Assembly: GCF_016086655.4 (NCBI RefSeq)
Contig: NC_052135.2
Location: 10,010,363 to 10,074,362, forward strand
Length of the DNA stretch: 64,000 bases
Source of the DNA: Lepeophtheirus salmonis
Lineage: Eukaryota > Arthropoda > Copepoda > Siphonostomatoida > Caligidae
Direction of reading: 5' to 3'
A program made the position numbers and the translations under genes. This document shows, in pieces, positions 25,598 to 37,639 of the stretch (its first letter is position 1; each line of letters starts with the position of its first letter). The notes beneath the pieces were generated by a model. That model searched no databases. It saw nothing but the letters and a program-made list of their open reading frames with translations, and was not told the DNA's origin.

Positions 25598-26881
25598 AAG
25601 GGTTTTCATTAACAGCGCTCACACTTTTTTTTTTTAATAAAACAAAAATGGTTTGAGATATCGACAATTTCTTTATTTGCCGTTAAAATACATTCAAGTT
25701 AATTTATGAATAAAATTCGATGTTGTTTGAATGACCACCACGTGCACGTTTTACGAAGTCCAATTGTTGAACCCAATTTTCGACTACTTTTCCGCATAAA
25801 TTGTCTGAAACTGCAGCAATTTCGCGTTGAATATTTGTTCTGAGCTCTTCTAACGTCGACGGATTATTGGTGTAGACCAGGGCTTTCACGTGACCCCAAA
25901 GAAAATAGTCTAGAGGTGTCCAATTGACTGGTCCATTTCTGGAGATAAGACGCTCACCAAACTTACTCTTCAATAAATCGATTGTAACATTTGCTGTCTG
26001 TGAAGTGCCACCGTCTTGTTAAAACAACATATCGTCCAACTCCATATCTTCCAATTCAGGCCAAAAAAAAATCGGTTATCATGGCGTGGTAACGATTTCC
26101 ATTCACAGTAACGTGGTGATTGTCATCGTCGACGAAAAAGTACGGCCCAATGACACCGCCAGCATGCAATCCACACCAAACAGTAATTTTTTGAGGATGT
26201 AATGGCGCCTCATGAATCACGTGTGGGTTTTTCCCGGCCCAATAGCGCATATTTTGCTTGTTAACAAAGCCATTGAGCCAAAAATGTGCCTCATCGCTGA
26301 AGATGATTTTACGTTGAAAATCAGGATCATTGTCGAATTTTCCTTCAGCCCATTTTACGGATTCCCGACGTTTGAAGTAGTCAAGCGGCTTTAGTTCTTG
26401 TGTCAACTTGATCTTATACGGGTGTAGGCCAAGATTTTTTCGCAAAATTTGCCACAACGATGTCACAGAGATGCCCAACGATTGAGAACGGCGCGTAAGA
26501 GACAAATTTGGGTCATCTTGAATTGATGCGCTTGCAGCAGCAATATTTTTCACATTTCGTGCATTTCTTTGTCTCACTGGCACAGGAACATTATGTATCG
26601 TGTATGTGGACTCAAATTTTTTCACCAAACGTTGACTTGTTGATTTTGCAGGTCGATTGCGTTGACCATAAATTGGCGTTAACGCTCTTAAAGTTTGGAT
26701 CAAAGACTAACCACTTTTTTAATAAATTTTAATAATTTACAAGCGTTGCTCGAGTGTGTCTTGCTCCATGATAAAACTACAATTATTTCTGAGCATAGCT
26801 GTCAAAGAAACAATAACAAATATGACGTCGCTTGCGAAACCTATTAACGTAAAATGTGAGCGTCTCTATTGAAAACCCCTT
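25598..26881 (-). mobile_element. mariner-superfamily element (DD41D-like family), nearly full length
   Basis: The right end read on the minus strand starts AAGGGGTTTTCAATAGAGAC and the left end starts AAGGGTTTTCATTAACAGCG. Both continue GCTCACA, and both are flanked by TA (25596-25597 and 26882-26883). Length is 1284 bp. The interior is a minus-strand transposase that is clearly the best preserved in the window in terms of domain order. It is more GC-rich than its flanks, as expected for a horizontally spread transposon. Confidence 0.9.
25704..26769 (-). pseudogene. mariner-superfamily transposase, multiply disrupted
   Basis: The minus strand begins MEQDTLEQRL at 26769, followed by three in-frame stops within the first 25 codons. 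A 215-codon open stretch follows (26056-26703) with paired helix-turn-helix segments (SLTRRSQSLGISVTSLW) and the first catalytic Asp in IIFSDEAHFWLNG. An extra A in a run of nine near 26062 causes a frameshift at ITDFF. The next segment has CAA changed to TAA directly before the second Asp (F-stop-QDGGTSQTA, about 26018). The last part (25704-25973) carries GPVNWTPLDYFLWG and the C-terminus. Only 34 residues separate QD and PLD here. Relatives I remember have 41, with a PPRSCD-like segment before TPLDY, so about 7 residues may be deleted in frame. Confidence 0.9.
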
Positions 26882-26883
26882 TA

Positions 26884-28055
26884 TATATTTCTGTTTCGTT
26901 CGTTCTTAAATAAAGTAGCATGTGATATACTGTTAATTTAAATAATCTGAGAGGGTCACTCTTTAGTATTGTATCTAAACAATGACAGCTGTTTATTCCT
27001 CTTGATTGATTAGTTGAATTATCGATTACTTACTTTTAGTAAATAATTCAATTAAGTATATTTGGTTACTTTGATAACACTCAACAGATAATTCATCCCC
27101 AACTGTATGTTTGATAAGGAGTGGGATGAAACTCCCTCGTCTTTTTTTGGTCGTTACCAAAACCATTTCAAATTATTTTTAATAGATAAATAACGAATAT
27201 ACCAGTGACAAAGCAAGTTATAAAGATCCTTGATTTCATATATACCAAAATCTTCCTACTGGTCCTTTCAATATATTATTTAGACGACAGTAATCCAGAG
27301 CAGAAAGTTTTCCTGGATTACAACGTAGTTTAAATAGCTATGAATAAACTTGGATTGTGATAGGTGGTATTGCACTTAGGGTGTTTGTGGGTCTTGTTTA
27401 TTGGATTATCATGAGTGAGGAAAGTTTTTATTTCGATTTTATGTACCATGAATCTTTGTTTTTTTCTCTTAAAAAATTATGGAACTCTTTATGGTAAAGA
27501 GTGCTTAAAATTCATTATTTTATAGCTCTTAGTGATAAAAATATTTATATAACTATATATCATACTATTGTTGATATGTTTGCTTTTACTTTTTTTAATA
27601 TAACTTCATCAATGAGTAATTTTTCAGGAAACTTTTTCATTTAAAAAATTTGATAAAACAAATATTCGATAACTTTTTCTTTATCGTATTACTTGAATAC
27701 AACTATCCCAGATTATTTCAGAAATGGCCCCAGTTGCGCAAATGTGGGCACAAAAATGCTTATTATTTTCCTCCAAAAATTATCTAATTTTACTTTTCCC
27801 ATCCACTACGAGCAGCGTCAACAAAATTAAAATTTAAAATAAATGTCATAGGCTTAAAGTCTTGACTTGAAAAATTAAAAAACGGTTCATTCAAAATCCA
27901 ATGCATCAGAAGCCGAATTAGTTTGACCTGTGAGATCAACGAATATCAAAAAAAGTGTAGCGGAAAAATCGGTACCTAAAGAGTCAGCTAACACCATTTT
28001 TTTGGGCTCTCTCTTGCTCGAAGTAATGGGAGATTCTCATTAAATTCCTCAACTT
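26884..28055. other. AT-rich region, no recognised gene
   Basis: Nothing identifiable on either strand. Confidence 0.4.
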
Positions 28056-28059
28056 TTAC

Positions 28060-30035
28060 AGGTGAAAGGAAATATCATCAAATTTAAGAGCTCTAAAGTC
28101 TCCATAAAAGAATACAGATGGTAAGTCCTGTAAAAATTAAAAAGGTATAGGATATCAGTAACACAACGAAGTTGTACCGAGAAGCTGTATTTCAAAAAGA
28201 AATTAGTCCAAATCCAGAAACAGAGGATGAAACCTTCTCAGAAAGTCAGACCAATATATTCCCAGTTTTTAGTTCATTGCAAGGTTATAGCAATAACACA
28301 TTCTAACTACCGAGGCAGGAAAGTTTACTTAAACCACTATATAGAGAACTGAGGAAGACAGTGTCATTGTAGAACCTCTCAAGAACAATCTACTTCAAGG
28401 CACGGATGATTCCCATATTAATCTCAATGGTGATAATGTCGTCTACAATACATTGAAAAATCGTATATTTTCGGATCAGTCTTCGTCAAATAATCCCATG
28501 TCTTGGAAAATCCAAAAGAAGGAGGAACCTGAAACGATTGCAGGAGGAAAAATAAACTATTCTACCATATTCCTGTGAAGATAACTTAGCAAATAATTAA
28601 AGAGTCGTAACCGATACCGAGAGGCATCCTCGTTCTAAAGAATTAGCTAAATCTAGAGAAGAATATGGCAACCATCCATATGCTTTTGACACTGTTATGA
28701 GAGTCTCAAAAAAATCAGATGACAAGTCATACCAGACAAGTTCAAATAAGAAAAAAGAGATTATAAATTTATATGAAATCTATTTCTACTTCCTTGGCCA
28801 AGTATTTGTTTATCTTGATATTCTATCTTAATATAAAATATGAAGATTTAATTATTATTCCTCAACGTCAACTATATATTTTCCTGTACTAAAGCCTTAA
28901 GGTACTCAATTATTTGAGGATGATTGGTTTTCCTGACTTAGTAACTCTCGTGGAGACTCGTCTAAAGAATTCCAATAAACTTTTTCCACTCATCACATTC
29001 ATACTACTCAGCTTATTCTATATCCGAATTTTCAGACCCAGTCAGAGTAGTTTTGATGTTAGTGAAGAAAACTCCATGTCCCAAACTAGTTCAGTCCGAC
29101 GTAGAAGGTAATTCAATATTAGAGAAACCCGTATGAGTATTTACAATCTATGGTACAAAAATATATATATATATAATTTCTTCACGGACATTTGGGACAA
29201 AAATATCATAATTCTAAGAGATTTCAATATCACACGAAAATTTGTAATTTCAACTATAATTGCTTGTAGAATTTAAAAAAACTAACTTAGAAAAAATTAT
29301 AACTAAACTCGACTTGAAGTCACTGGTCTATTTCTTAAGAAAAGTACACCAGATTGAAGGAAGCTCAACTAGAAAAGAAATATATAACGTGATTAATGAA
29401 TACAGATACATACACAAGAATCGTTCCCTATCTTTTTGCACGGCACTTGAACCAACTGAAACACAAAGGCCAAAAAAATTTAGGTAGAAAAGAGAAAGAG
29501 AAAAGTATTTCAGATAAAAAGAACGGTAAGATAAACTTCTGAAGTTGAATGACAGGGAAGAGAATTGAGGGGATGTAAATGAGGAGAAAGAAAAAGTTAT
29601 TCATGTTCAAAATTTAGAACAATCAATTACGAGGACATTTTTGGTGACATAAAGCAGTTTATAACGTTTCCCTTCTACTCCAGTCATGTAATCAATAATT
29701 CAAAGATCAAAGGAAAAGACTAAGGCTCAGAAAAGAAGATCTTAGTGACGAAACTAGAAAAGTTGCATAATAAAAAAAAGGTATTTACTTCTAACCTCTA
29801 TAAGGGAAACCACTGTAAAAGTTTATAACTCCAGGTACTTCCGGTTTGCCTTTTGAAATTTACAAGAAGTTTGACGCGGAACTGGCACCTCTCTTTGAGG
29901 TTTCTTTATTTTAAATGAGTGCTTTGGGTTTTGTATCCAAATTCATTGATATTTCGACGAATAAATTTGAATTACGAAGTTTAAAAAAGAGACCTATTTC
30001 TAGAAGTTTCTATCATTTTAATAAATGTTGTGATA
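28060..30035 (+). pseudogene. L1/Tx1-like LINE fragment (endonuclease and start of RT)
   Basis: The clearest part is 29830-30030, where plus-strand frames read TPGTSGLPFEIYKKFDAELA, PLFEVSLF and, after a gap, FELRSLKKRPISRSFYH. This matches the reverse-transcriptase N-terminal blocks of L1-type LINEs (S-P-G-x-D-G-L-P-x-E-F-Y and D-L-K-N-x-R-P-I-S-L). Upstream, 29170-29240 reads NIIILRDFNI, compatible with the G-D-F-N motif of an apurinic-type endonuclease, and 29260-29487 is an open stretch in the expected endonuclease-to-RT interval. The 28060-29110 part may be ORF1 but is unassigned. The RT core is missing, so the copy is 3'-truncated or rearranged. Confidence 0.5.
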
Positions 30036-30039
30036 AATA

Positions 30040-32045
30040 AAATAGAGTAGTAAAATATAAAATTAATAAAAAGTCCATTTTTAAAATAATGATGAGTATA
30101 CTTGAAAATTGAATCTAAGATACCGAGGAAACATTTCTTCTTTTTTTTTTAAATGTAAAAATATTAAATAAAATAAATATTTAACTTAAATCAATAAAGC
30201 ATTGTTTATTCTATTTTACATTAACATTTTACATTAATGATATTGTTCTTTGCAAAACTTTTAATAAATTTATTATGACGTAGGAAACAAAAGGGGAAAT
30301 GGGACAAATTGACCCCCCCCCCTTCTTAAATGTAGGCAAGCCTAGATGTAATATTTAATATGATAGCAAAATGAAATCGTCATTCAAGAAACAATTTAAA
30401 GTACTTTTTACAATAAAAACATCTTGCGTAAATTTATAAATCTATTGCAAGGTACTTTAATAATCATGAAGTTACCAACCAACTTCATATCTTAGGTTTG
30501 ACCAAAAAAACTATTTTCTGGTCTATGGGAGAATAACTTAAAAACTTCACATGAAACTGAAATAAATCATTTGAAGTGATACTATAAGTCCAAATGATAG
30601 TCCAGTAACTAAAAAAAATATACACTAGTTAATTATAAGTAGTATTCTTCTTAGATAAAATAGTCTTATAGGTAAGCTATTTAAATATATAAAGTTTGAC
30701 TGTATATAAGCTATAATTAGTTTTAAAGAGACAATAGAAATAGAAGCTTCTTTAATAACAATTAAACTACATTTTTTAACTTTTTATGTAATACATTTAC
30801 CTAAACTAATAATCCCAATTACGTCATTAAAAAGAAAGAGAGAGTTACTTTATAAATCTGGCGTTTTGTCTTGTTTTCCTTACCTTGTTCTAAATATCTT
30901 GTATTTAAGTTCATACTACGTAAAGTCAGCGGTTTTAAATCATACAAGAATCAACACATGAAAACAGATGAAAAGAATCAACACATGAAAACAGATGAAA
31001 AGAAAACACATTGTTTTTTGTTATTTCTAATAGCTAGTCGTGATATTGTGTATTTGGATACATAATGTTTTTCAAACTAGCCCCCTCTTCCTGAACTAAA
31101 GTATTGGGACAATAATCATGCGCACTTTTCTAAATTAGGCGGCAAATCTTCCGTTTGGTTGAAAACTTTTATCAACAAAAGTGATGACAAGTAATACTAG
31201 CAAAGTGAAATTCCATAAAAAGATTGGAACCTTATAAGTACTTTGTCAATCATGATCGGAAATCAAAGGGAATCTGTCATTTCCATATATCCATAAGTTG
31301 TTTTTTTTTCAAATTTGCGGATCTTTAATGGACTTATAAGCATCAGGGAGATTTATAAACTCATAAACGTTATTAAGACAATGGACGTGCTCAACCAAAG
31401 CCTCGTAAATACAGATTTCGCCTTTAGAGGGCACTTGAAGTTGTTCAATCCGTAATAGTGAGAATGTATCTTAATTTTAAGATGAAGTGCTACTGACCCG
31501 AACACTCACATCAATTTTCTGACGGTTCCAAAGCTCCTTTAAAAGTCAGAATTCGTTTTCTGTGTCAAAGAGCTTTTCACTGTGGAGGCAATTTATTTAA
31601 CAATAAACAAAGACATAATAATAACTAGACGTGTCAAAACTTCATCTGTAATGGTCTGGCAGCACTTCATCCAAAGAGAATATACTTTTACTGATTTTTC
31701 TCGACCAAGGATTAAAAATCAATGCGGTGTGTGTATATTCAACAATGTATATATAATTCATTATTTGTGTTTTAGAGATTGTTTCTCAAGTGAAATATTA
31801 TATCTCTCAAATTATGAAGTTTCATTGTTTATTTTTAGTTCTCTGGTAGTGTTTTAGTCTAGAATTAGCCAATTTAGTGATTGAATTTTCGTAGACTCTG
31901 CACTTAATTTATTTTTCTGTTTCTTCCTTTTGCCTGAAAAAGTGTTAACGTCATCCATCGAGCGCGCTTTCTCTTCTTCCACATCATCTAATAAAATACT
32001 TGAGTATTTATATAACTTTTCAACATTTTTGTTTCTTTTTTATTA
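30040..32045. other. AT-rich region; C10 tract and 27-bp duplication
   Basis: The segment contains a run of ten C at about 30314 and a perfect 27-bp tandem duplication at 30949-31002. The 91-codon plus ORF at 31582-31857 shows no recognisable domain. No gene was called. Confidence 0.4.
30949..31002. repeat. perfect 2 x 27-bp tandem duplication
   Basis: The 27-bp unit beginning AATCAACACATGAAAACAGA occurs twice without mismatch (30949-30975 and 30976-31002). As 27 is a multiple of three, it appears as a repeated nonapeptide in the overlapping ORF, but that ORF has no other support. Confidence 0.95.
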
Positions 32046-32049
32046 TTAA

Positions 32050-35000
32050 ACCATGTCCTGATGGAGGTCATCTCGGAAGAAGATACATTGGATCCGATTC
32101 CTGAGAAACTAAACTGCACTTAGACAAGAAAAATGATTAAAGATGTGTCCGAGAATATCAACTTAAACTTTCAAATGAAATGGGACACTTTTGTCCTTGT
32201 AATGTCAGATGATATTGATAGTCCCTTTAAGTAGGACAACCTTGATTTTGTGAACGTTGTTAATGCTGCAATTTTCTTTGGGTTCAAAGTTGACAAAATA
32301 TATGATGTAAATCATCCCTAAACTCTTCTAGTCATGAGAGTTTTTGCACACACGATGGAGTTGAGGTGAGAAATAGGGCTCCAATTCTCAAGATGTTGTA
32401 TAAACCTTAATCATATCAATAAATGGGTGGTAAAAATAAGGATAAGAGGCTCTGAGGGACAAAATGAGACGAGAGCTAAAAATATAAAATTGAAGCGGTG
32501 AATACGATAGGGAGAATCAAAGATAGCTACATGGTCATCTCAGTTCGGAAAGATTCTGGGCCATGGCCCATCAGTGGGTCCACCTCCAAAGAAAGCAGTT
32601 CATTTACAGTATCACAAAATTCCAAGGTCCAAATTATCTGATTACCATTGAAGCAGATTCAAATCCTTTTTCCCAAATTATACCAGTCTGAGGCAACCTT
32701 GTCAGCTTAATATTTGATGGTGTTAAAAGGCAGTATCATAAATGCTTTAGTCCGGGCCATACCAAACTAACTTCAATAATACAATGATATAAATGGGAGA
32801 TATTTGTTTTCTACTTGAAAATAAATCCTTTCGTTGAAAAGGATTAAAATACATTTACATTTATGATATGGCGATGTGCATTGGCTTCAAAGAGACAATA
32901 TTGCCATAGCAAATCCTAAATTTACTTTAAATAATGCCAGATTTTATAGAAAGTTTAATATTGATTTAAGAGGAAGGCTTGAAGAAAATTAAGAAAGTGC
33001 ACTCTTTTAGAGACAAAAATTTGGAGGGGACATTAGTAAATGTAAATATCCAATTAAAAGGAATTGACAAATTAATGTTAATACAAAAAGAAGTGTCATC
33101 ATTACCATTGTTAACACCTTCAAAAGGGTTGATGGAGTCAAAGCAATTGAATGGCTTAAAAAACTTGGAGAAGTAGTTGGGCAATACCCAAAGAAGAATG
33201 CAGCTAACTCATAGTTGAGAGCAAATTCAAAGAATTTAAAGACGTATAAAGAGACGATGATTACGTTGTAGAAGTTAGTACTGACCCTGCCACCATACCA
33301 CAGATAGTTCCATTGCAAGGATGTCTCACTAAATTGAAATTTAAAGGAGCTAAATTGCAGTATCGAAATATACGAAATATGGCTTTAATAATGCTAGATT
33401 AATTGTTCAAGAGTAGGCTATTGTGCTAAAACAAGCTTTTGCAAGAAGCAAGGCAATAGCATCTTGTTAATTTCACCACCTATTCTGAATAAAGAAGTTC
33501 TTCAAGAGAAAATTATTTCTGAGGAAAGCAGTTAGATTAGAATCAAGAGAAGATTGATCATGTCTCAAAAAACTAGTACAAATTGCTGTTAAAAACTCTG
33601 ATAAGGTCCCAGAAATGACATGTGAGGAAAATATTAATGGAAAAGCCGAGGAAGGCCCTAAAAAGGATCAACTTGCGAAGAAAAGCTGTCCTTTATTTGA
33701 GGAAAACAACATTGTTCCCTTTGAGGTAGAGATAGAGAGTATTGCTTCCATTGACTTCTCCTCAGTGAATACAATTGAAGAAATCATAGCACCTTCGTGT
33801 TCAAAAGGAAGACATATGAAAAAATAATATGGACTCATCAACCATTGCGTTCAAGCCAAAAAAAAAACACAACTAAATCCCGATCTCATTTTACTATCTA
33901 GGACAAGGTCTGGTTCGATTTGAAATAGATCTTCTTCAACTCCAAATAAGGTTTCAAAGAATTAATTTTACCTTTTTTTCAAATAAACTAATTATGTATT
34001 TTAAGAAGCATACCAAAATCGATTATTTCTTCAAGGCTTCAATTTCTAGGGATCAGAATATTAACATGGAAATCGTTAAAATATTGTCACTTAATATGAG
34101 GGGTGGATGATATTATATTTCTCAACATTATCTTATGAAAAATCTACTCTATCCAATATGTGAGGTCCCCTACTTTCAAGTCTTGTTCACTTAAGTGTCA
34201 GTCTTGTATTTCAAAAAAATATTATAACTTTTTTACAGGAGATTGGAAAAAATCAGTGTATACTTTTTTTGGTCTCAAAGACTATCAATAACCCCAAAAG
34301 CGTAAAATAATGATTTAGTCAGGGGGATGGGGGATAATTTTCAAATATTGAACAAACTTATCAAGAAACTTGACTTATTTGATAACATTGGAATTTTTAA
34401 CCAAAGGATAGAGTGTCATGTAGAAGTTTCCAAAGGAATACTTTAATCCCATTAGAGCTCTTCTTTTCAATGGCACGTCAACTATCTCAATGGGGGATGG
34501 ACAAACAGACCCAATTAATTTAAAAAGAGTTGCCGTCAAGGTTATCCTTCAGCCCCCCCTATTATTTGTCGTTGCATTGAAAGATCTTGGAGATTCGATT
34601 ATATAGAAATTCAAGGGGTTTGAAGTGGATTTTGGGACCTCAATACATATAATTAATATTATACCGACGACATCACATTGATTTTAGAAGGTAAGTCTGA
34701 GGCTCAATTAATACAGTGGAAATATCGGGAATTATAGGGGATACAAAAGGTGCCTCTTATTCAAACTGGACACTCCTATAAAGTATGTGTGTTGTTTTAT
34801 TTACCAATGGAGAACTTTCAATCTTCAAAAGAAGGTTGAACTGTATAATTTCCTAATTATTCCTAATATACAATATAAGGAACAGTTATTACTTGGCTCG
34901 CTCCGAGGGCATTTAAAGAGGAAGAGCCCCAGCTTAATAAGTTATTTAATAGGACCTACTTACCCTCAATCAAACAACCTAATTATCTTTTTAGAGGAAG

Positions 35001-35370
35001 ATTTTATCTGCTCTCAAAAATACTGCCCAAAGTCTATCAAAATGGGAAAATTACCTTTCAAGACATTTAGAGACTGAGTGGTGAGCTACTATTACATCAC
35101 TTGTGATAACATATCTCTCTAATAAAGACCCGGTGTACACATGGGTTATGCTGGGAACAGTTATTATAACTGAAAAATTGGTGGAATTATCTCCATCTTT
35201 AGCAGCAACACATAGGATTATTTGGAAAGGAACACCGTCATTTTCATCAACCTCTACATTGACATGGTGCAATAAAAATGTAAAAAGAAGTTGTTGTTTT
35301 TTTAAACCTCGTGGAACCAACCCAATTAAAGTGGTTAGCCTTATCGATGTGTATTATTTAACATAACAGC
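32050..35370 (+). pseudogene. L1/Tx1-like LINE, heavily decayed, ORF1 to RT
   Basis: The start of the ORF1-like part (32060-32340) reads MEVISEEDTLD and later FVNVVNAAIFFGFKVDKIY. A zinc-knuckle-like remnant, CFSPGHTK, is at about 32735-32760. An endonuclease-like start, MEIVKILSLNMRGG, lies at about 34066-34107. Most of the endonuclease is then gone. RT blocks follow at 34480-34730: DPINLKR, then PLLFVVALKDLGDSII, then the active-site strand YTDDITLILEGKSEAQLIQW, where most LINEs have Y/F-A-D-D. Further downstream, thumb-like fragments run to about 35370. Stops and shifts are dense throughout. RT of this type copies the element's RNA at nicked chromosomal target DNA; this copy cannot. Confidence 0.65.
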
Positions 35371-35379
35371 TTAACATAG

Positions 35380-35750
35380 TAGGAAAAGAGATAAATTTGT
35401 ACTCTTTTATTCGGGCTCATTTCAAATATTTATTGTGCTCTCACATAAACTTGCGCTATTGAGTCAGCTCTCTTGAGCTGTAGAGTAAATAGTAGACAAA
35501 AACCGACCCTATTCGAAATGATGGATTAAAATCTATTCTTATTTTGACAGCTGCGAGATACTCTATTTTCGCCATAAAAATTCCAGATTCTTTTAATCTA
35601 ACGTGGAAGTACACGAAGGATTCGATATGGTACTACCTATATGATTCTAAAGATAATATGACGTTTCTTCGTTGTCTAATACGCATTCGTAGAGAGTTTA
35701 GAAAGCTTTGTTCATCTAATTATTGAATATTGTTATTTTGTGTCCATCCT
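35380..35750. other. short spacer without recognised gene
   Basis: No identifiable features between the LINE remains and the gypsy pol remnant. Confidence 0.35.
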
Positions 35751-35754
35751 ACTT

Positions 35755-36880
35755 TTTTAGTCCTATTCGCAAACCCAAAGTACTCTACAAACAACCGTCC
35801 AAATAGCACTAATGAATTGCATCCCTCAGTCTGACACAATGATGTCAGGTTCTCAAAATCTTGATATCCAACCGTCCAAGAATGCTCCAACTACTGTACT
35901 AGAGGAGATATTTGGAATTGGGATCACTTTTGGCCCCCTCGTATACCGATCTATTATAGTTAGGGCATAGCGCCGTCCTTTGACGAGTGTGAACGGGCCA
36001 ATTATATCAATGTGAATGAAGGCAAGTCTCGCTGATGGTGGATTGAAAAAGGAAGTGGGCTTGGATATTCTAAAAGGATTCGTTTGTTGACATGCAATGC
36101 ATTATTCAGTAATTTTTTAAATATCAGAACGCAATTTAGGCCAAGCGTAGTAAAGTAATATGCTTCTTAAAGTCTCTTGGAATCCCGGATGATTGTCTTT
36201 GTGGCTTGAATGAATAATTTGTCAGCAAAGTTCTGGAGAGTACACTAGGGTTGCAGAAGCCTGCAAGTAAAGTTCCTGAAACATATTTGAGATAAGGTTT
36301 AACTTTAAAAAGTTAACAATTTGGGTCATTGAGTCTTTGATCGTCAATGACGTCTTGAAGAAAATAGGGATTTAATTTGAAGTTTTTGACATTGCTCGAA
36401 AAGAATATTCGCTGTGTTGTTTAATTTCCATTAAACATGGTCAATCCTGCAATTAAGCTCTGCTACAAATGTTTGGAATTGTCTTGGAGTCCAGGAGGGA
36501 TTGCAGATGTCGATCGCCGACACTAAAGGCTTTTGACTTGTGAATACTCTAAAATGTTGTCCATCCAATGGCCACAGAAAGTGTTTAATACTTTCCTTTA
36601 TACTAAGTAATTCCCTATCAAAAGTTGAATATTTATTTTGCGTTTCAGATAAGGCTTTAGACCAAAATACTAGAAGTTGCCCCCACCAATTCACTTCCAG
36701 AACGGCTTCAATTCCGGTGTCATACGCATCTGTTGTAATGGCTGAAGGTTGTTCTGGAATGAAAGTTGAGTACTTGAGGTTAAACGTTATTTTAGACCTT
36801 GAAAAGCTCTTTCACATTCACCATTACGGTACAATGAAAACCGTCATGGGAAAAATTGCCAGTGGAAGATTGTGATGGAG
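35755..36880 (-). pseudogene. Ty3/gypsy-like pol remnant: RT/RNase H and integrase
   Basis: Minus-strand order is as in a Ty3/gypsy retrotransposon. First, 36431-36694 encodes the connection/RNase H start (LLVFWSKALSETQNKYSTFD then RELLSIKESIKHFLWPLDG), where gypsy elements have F-S-R-K-L...Y-S-x-x-x-R-E-L-L-A-I. Then, at 36080-36240, an integrase zinc finger appears as HKDNHPGFQETL...CIACQQ (H-x3-H...C-x2-C), with two stops inside it. The integrase core gives the first catalytic Asp in AFIHIDIIGPF (about 36010) and the second in IIVSD (about 35835), with roughly 59 residues between them. The frame breaks just after the second Asp and the catalytic Glu is not found. No LTRs, gag or protease were recognised, so this is a fragment. 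Confidence 0.85.
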
Positions 36881-36884
36881 GAAA

Positions 36885-37100
36885 AGGGTCAGTTAAGAAA
36901 ATTACCAGTATTTTGAGCAAACTTCAGATGAATAATGACCCATTATAAATTCGTTTAATATTATTTATGACAAATAACTAAGCATATCTTTATTCCATCT
37001 CCGAGGGACTATATTCAATTGTGGGTAATATTATTGCAATACAATTTCATTCCATTTTTTTAAATTCAATCCAATCTTGTAATAAATGGATCAAGAGGAT
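36885..37100. other. short spacer
   Basis: Nothing identifiable. Confidence 0.3.
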
Positions 37101-37109
37101 TGGCAACAG

Positions 37110-37500
37110 GGGGGATAAATAGCTTAGGGCCCCTTAAAATATGGTTGAATACTCTCCGCTATCGGACTTGCCAATATCCTAGGGGAAGTGTGGGATTGTT
37201 AAAAATTTATGCCAATACATCCAAGGAAACCTTCTAACACCACAAACTAGTTCAAATCCATCGGGTTGACCAGGGTCCCAGGGGAAGTTTGGGATAGTTA
37301 AAAACCACTACAAAAGCATCATATACTTCCCTGGAACCTCTCTAATATATAAAATAGTTCCATGCCCCCAGGTTGCGTGTGGTGCTTGAAGGTACCCCTG
37401 GATTCTTAAGAACCACTACCAAAGCATCACATACATCCAAAGAACCCCTCTAATGTCAAAAAATAGTTTCAAGACCTCGGGCTGGACGTGGAAGTCTTGA
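37110..37500. repeat. degenerate tandem repeat, about 100-110 bp units
   Basis: At least three diverged units follow one another. GGGGAAGTGTGGGATTGTTA at 37182 recurs as GGGGAAGTTTGGGATAGTTA at 37281 (99 bp apart). AACCACTACAAAAGCATCA at 37303 recurs as AACCACTACCAAAGCATCA at 37411 (108 bp apart). Each unit also contains a C-C-A-A/T-GGAACC-type block followed by an AATAGTT segment. This is locally more GC-rich than the surroundings and has a satellite-like character. The gypsy remnant lies on one side, the unknown ORF on the other. Confidence 0.8.
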
Positions 37501-37639
37501 ATCAACAAGGTGCATGTCTCACATTCGCTAATTTTTACGTCGTTGTCACCAATGTAAAGTTCAAAAATCTACAGATTATATTCTAGATTAATAAGAAGAA
37601 GAAAAAAGAGAAGGGAGCAACTTAATCTGATCAAACTTC

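Noticed and set aside
26508..26732. Plus-strand ORF of 74 codons over the DD41D-like transposase
   Set aside because: Antisense to a well-supported minus-strand transposase.
36540..36875. Plus-strand ORF of 111 codons
   Set aside because: Antisense to the gypsy-like RT/RNase H remnant on the minus strand.
37110..37500. Possible CRISPR-like array
   Set aside because: Units are about 100 bp, diverged throughout, with no constant short repeat plus variable spacer pattern, and the DNA is eukaryotic.
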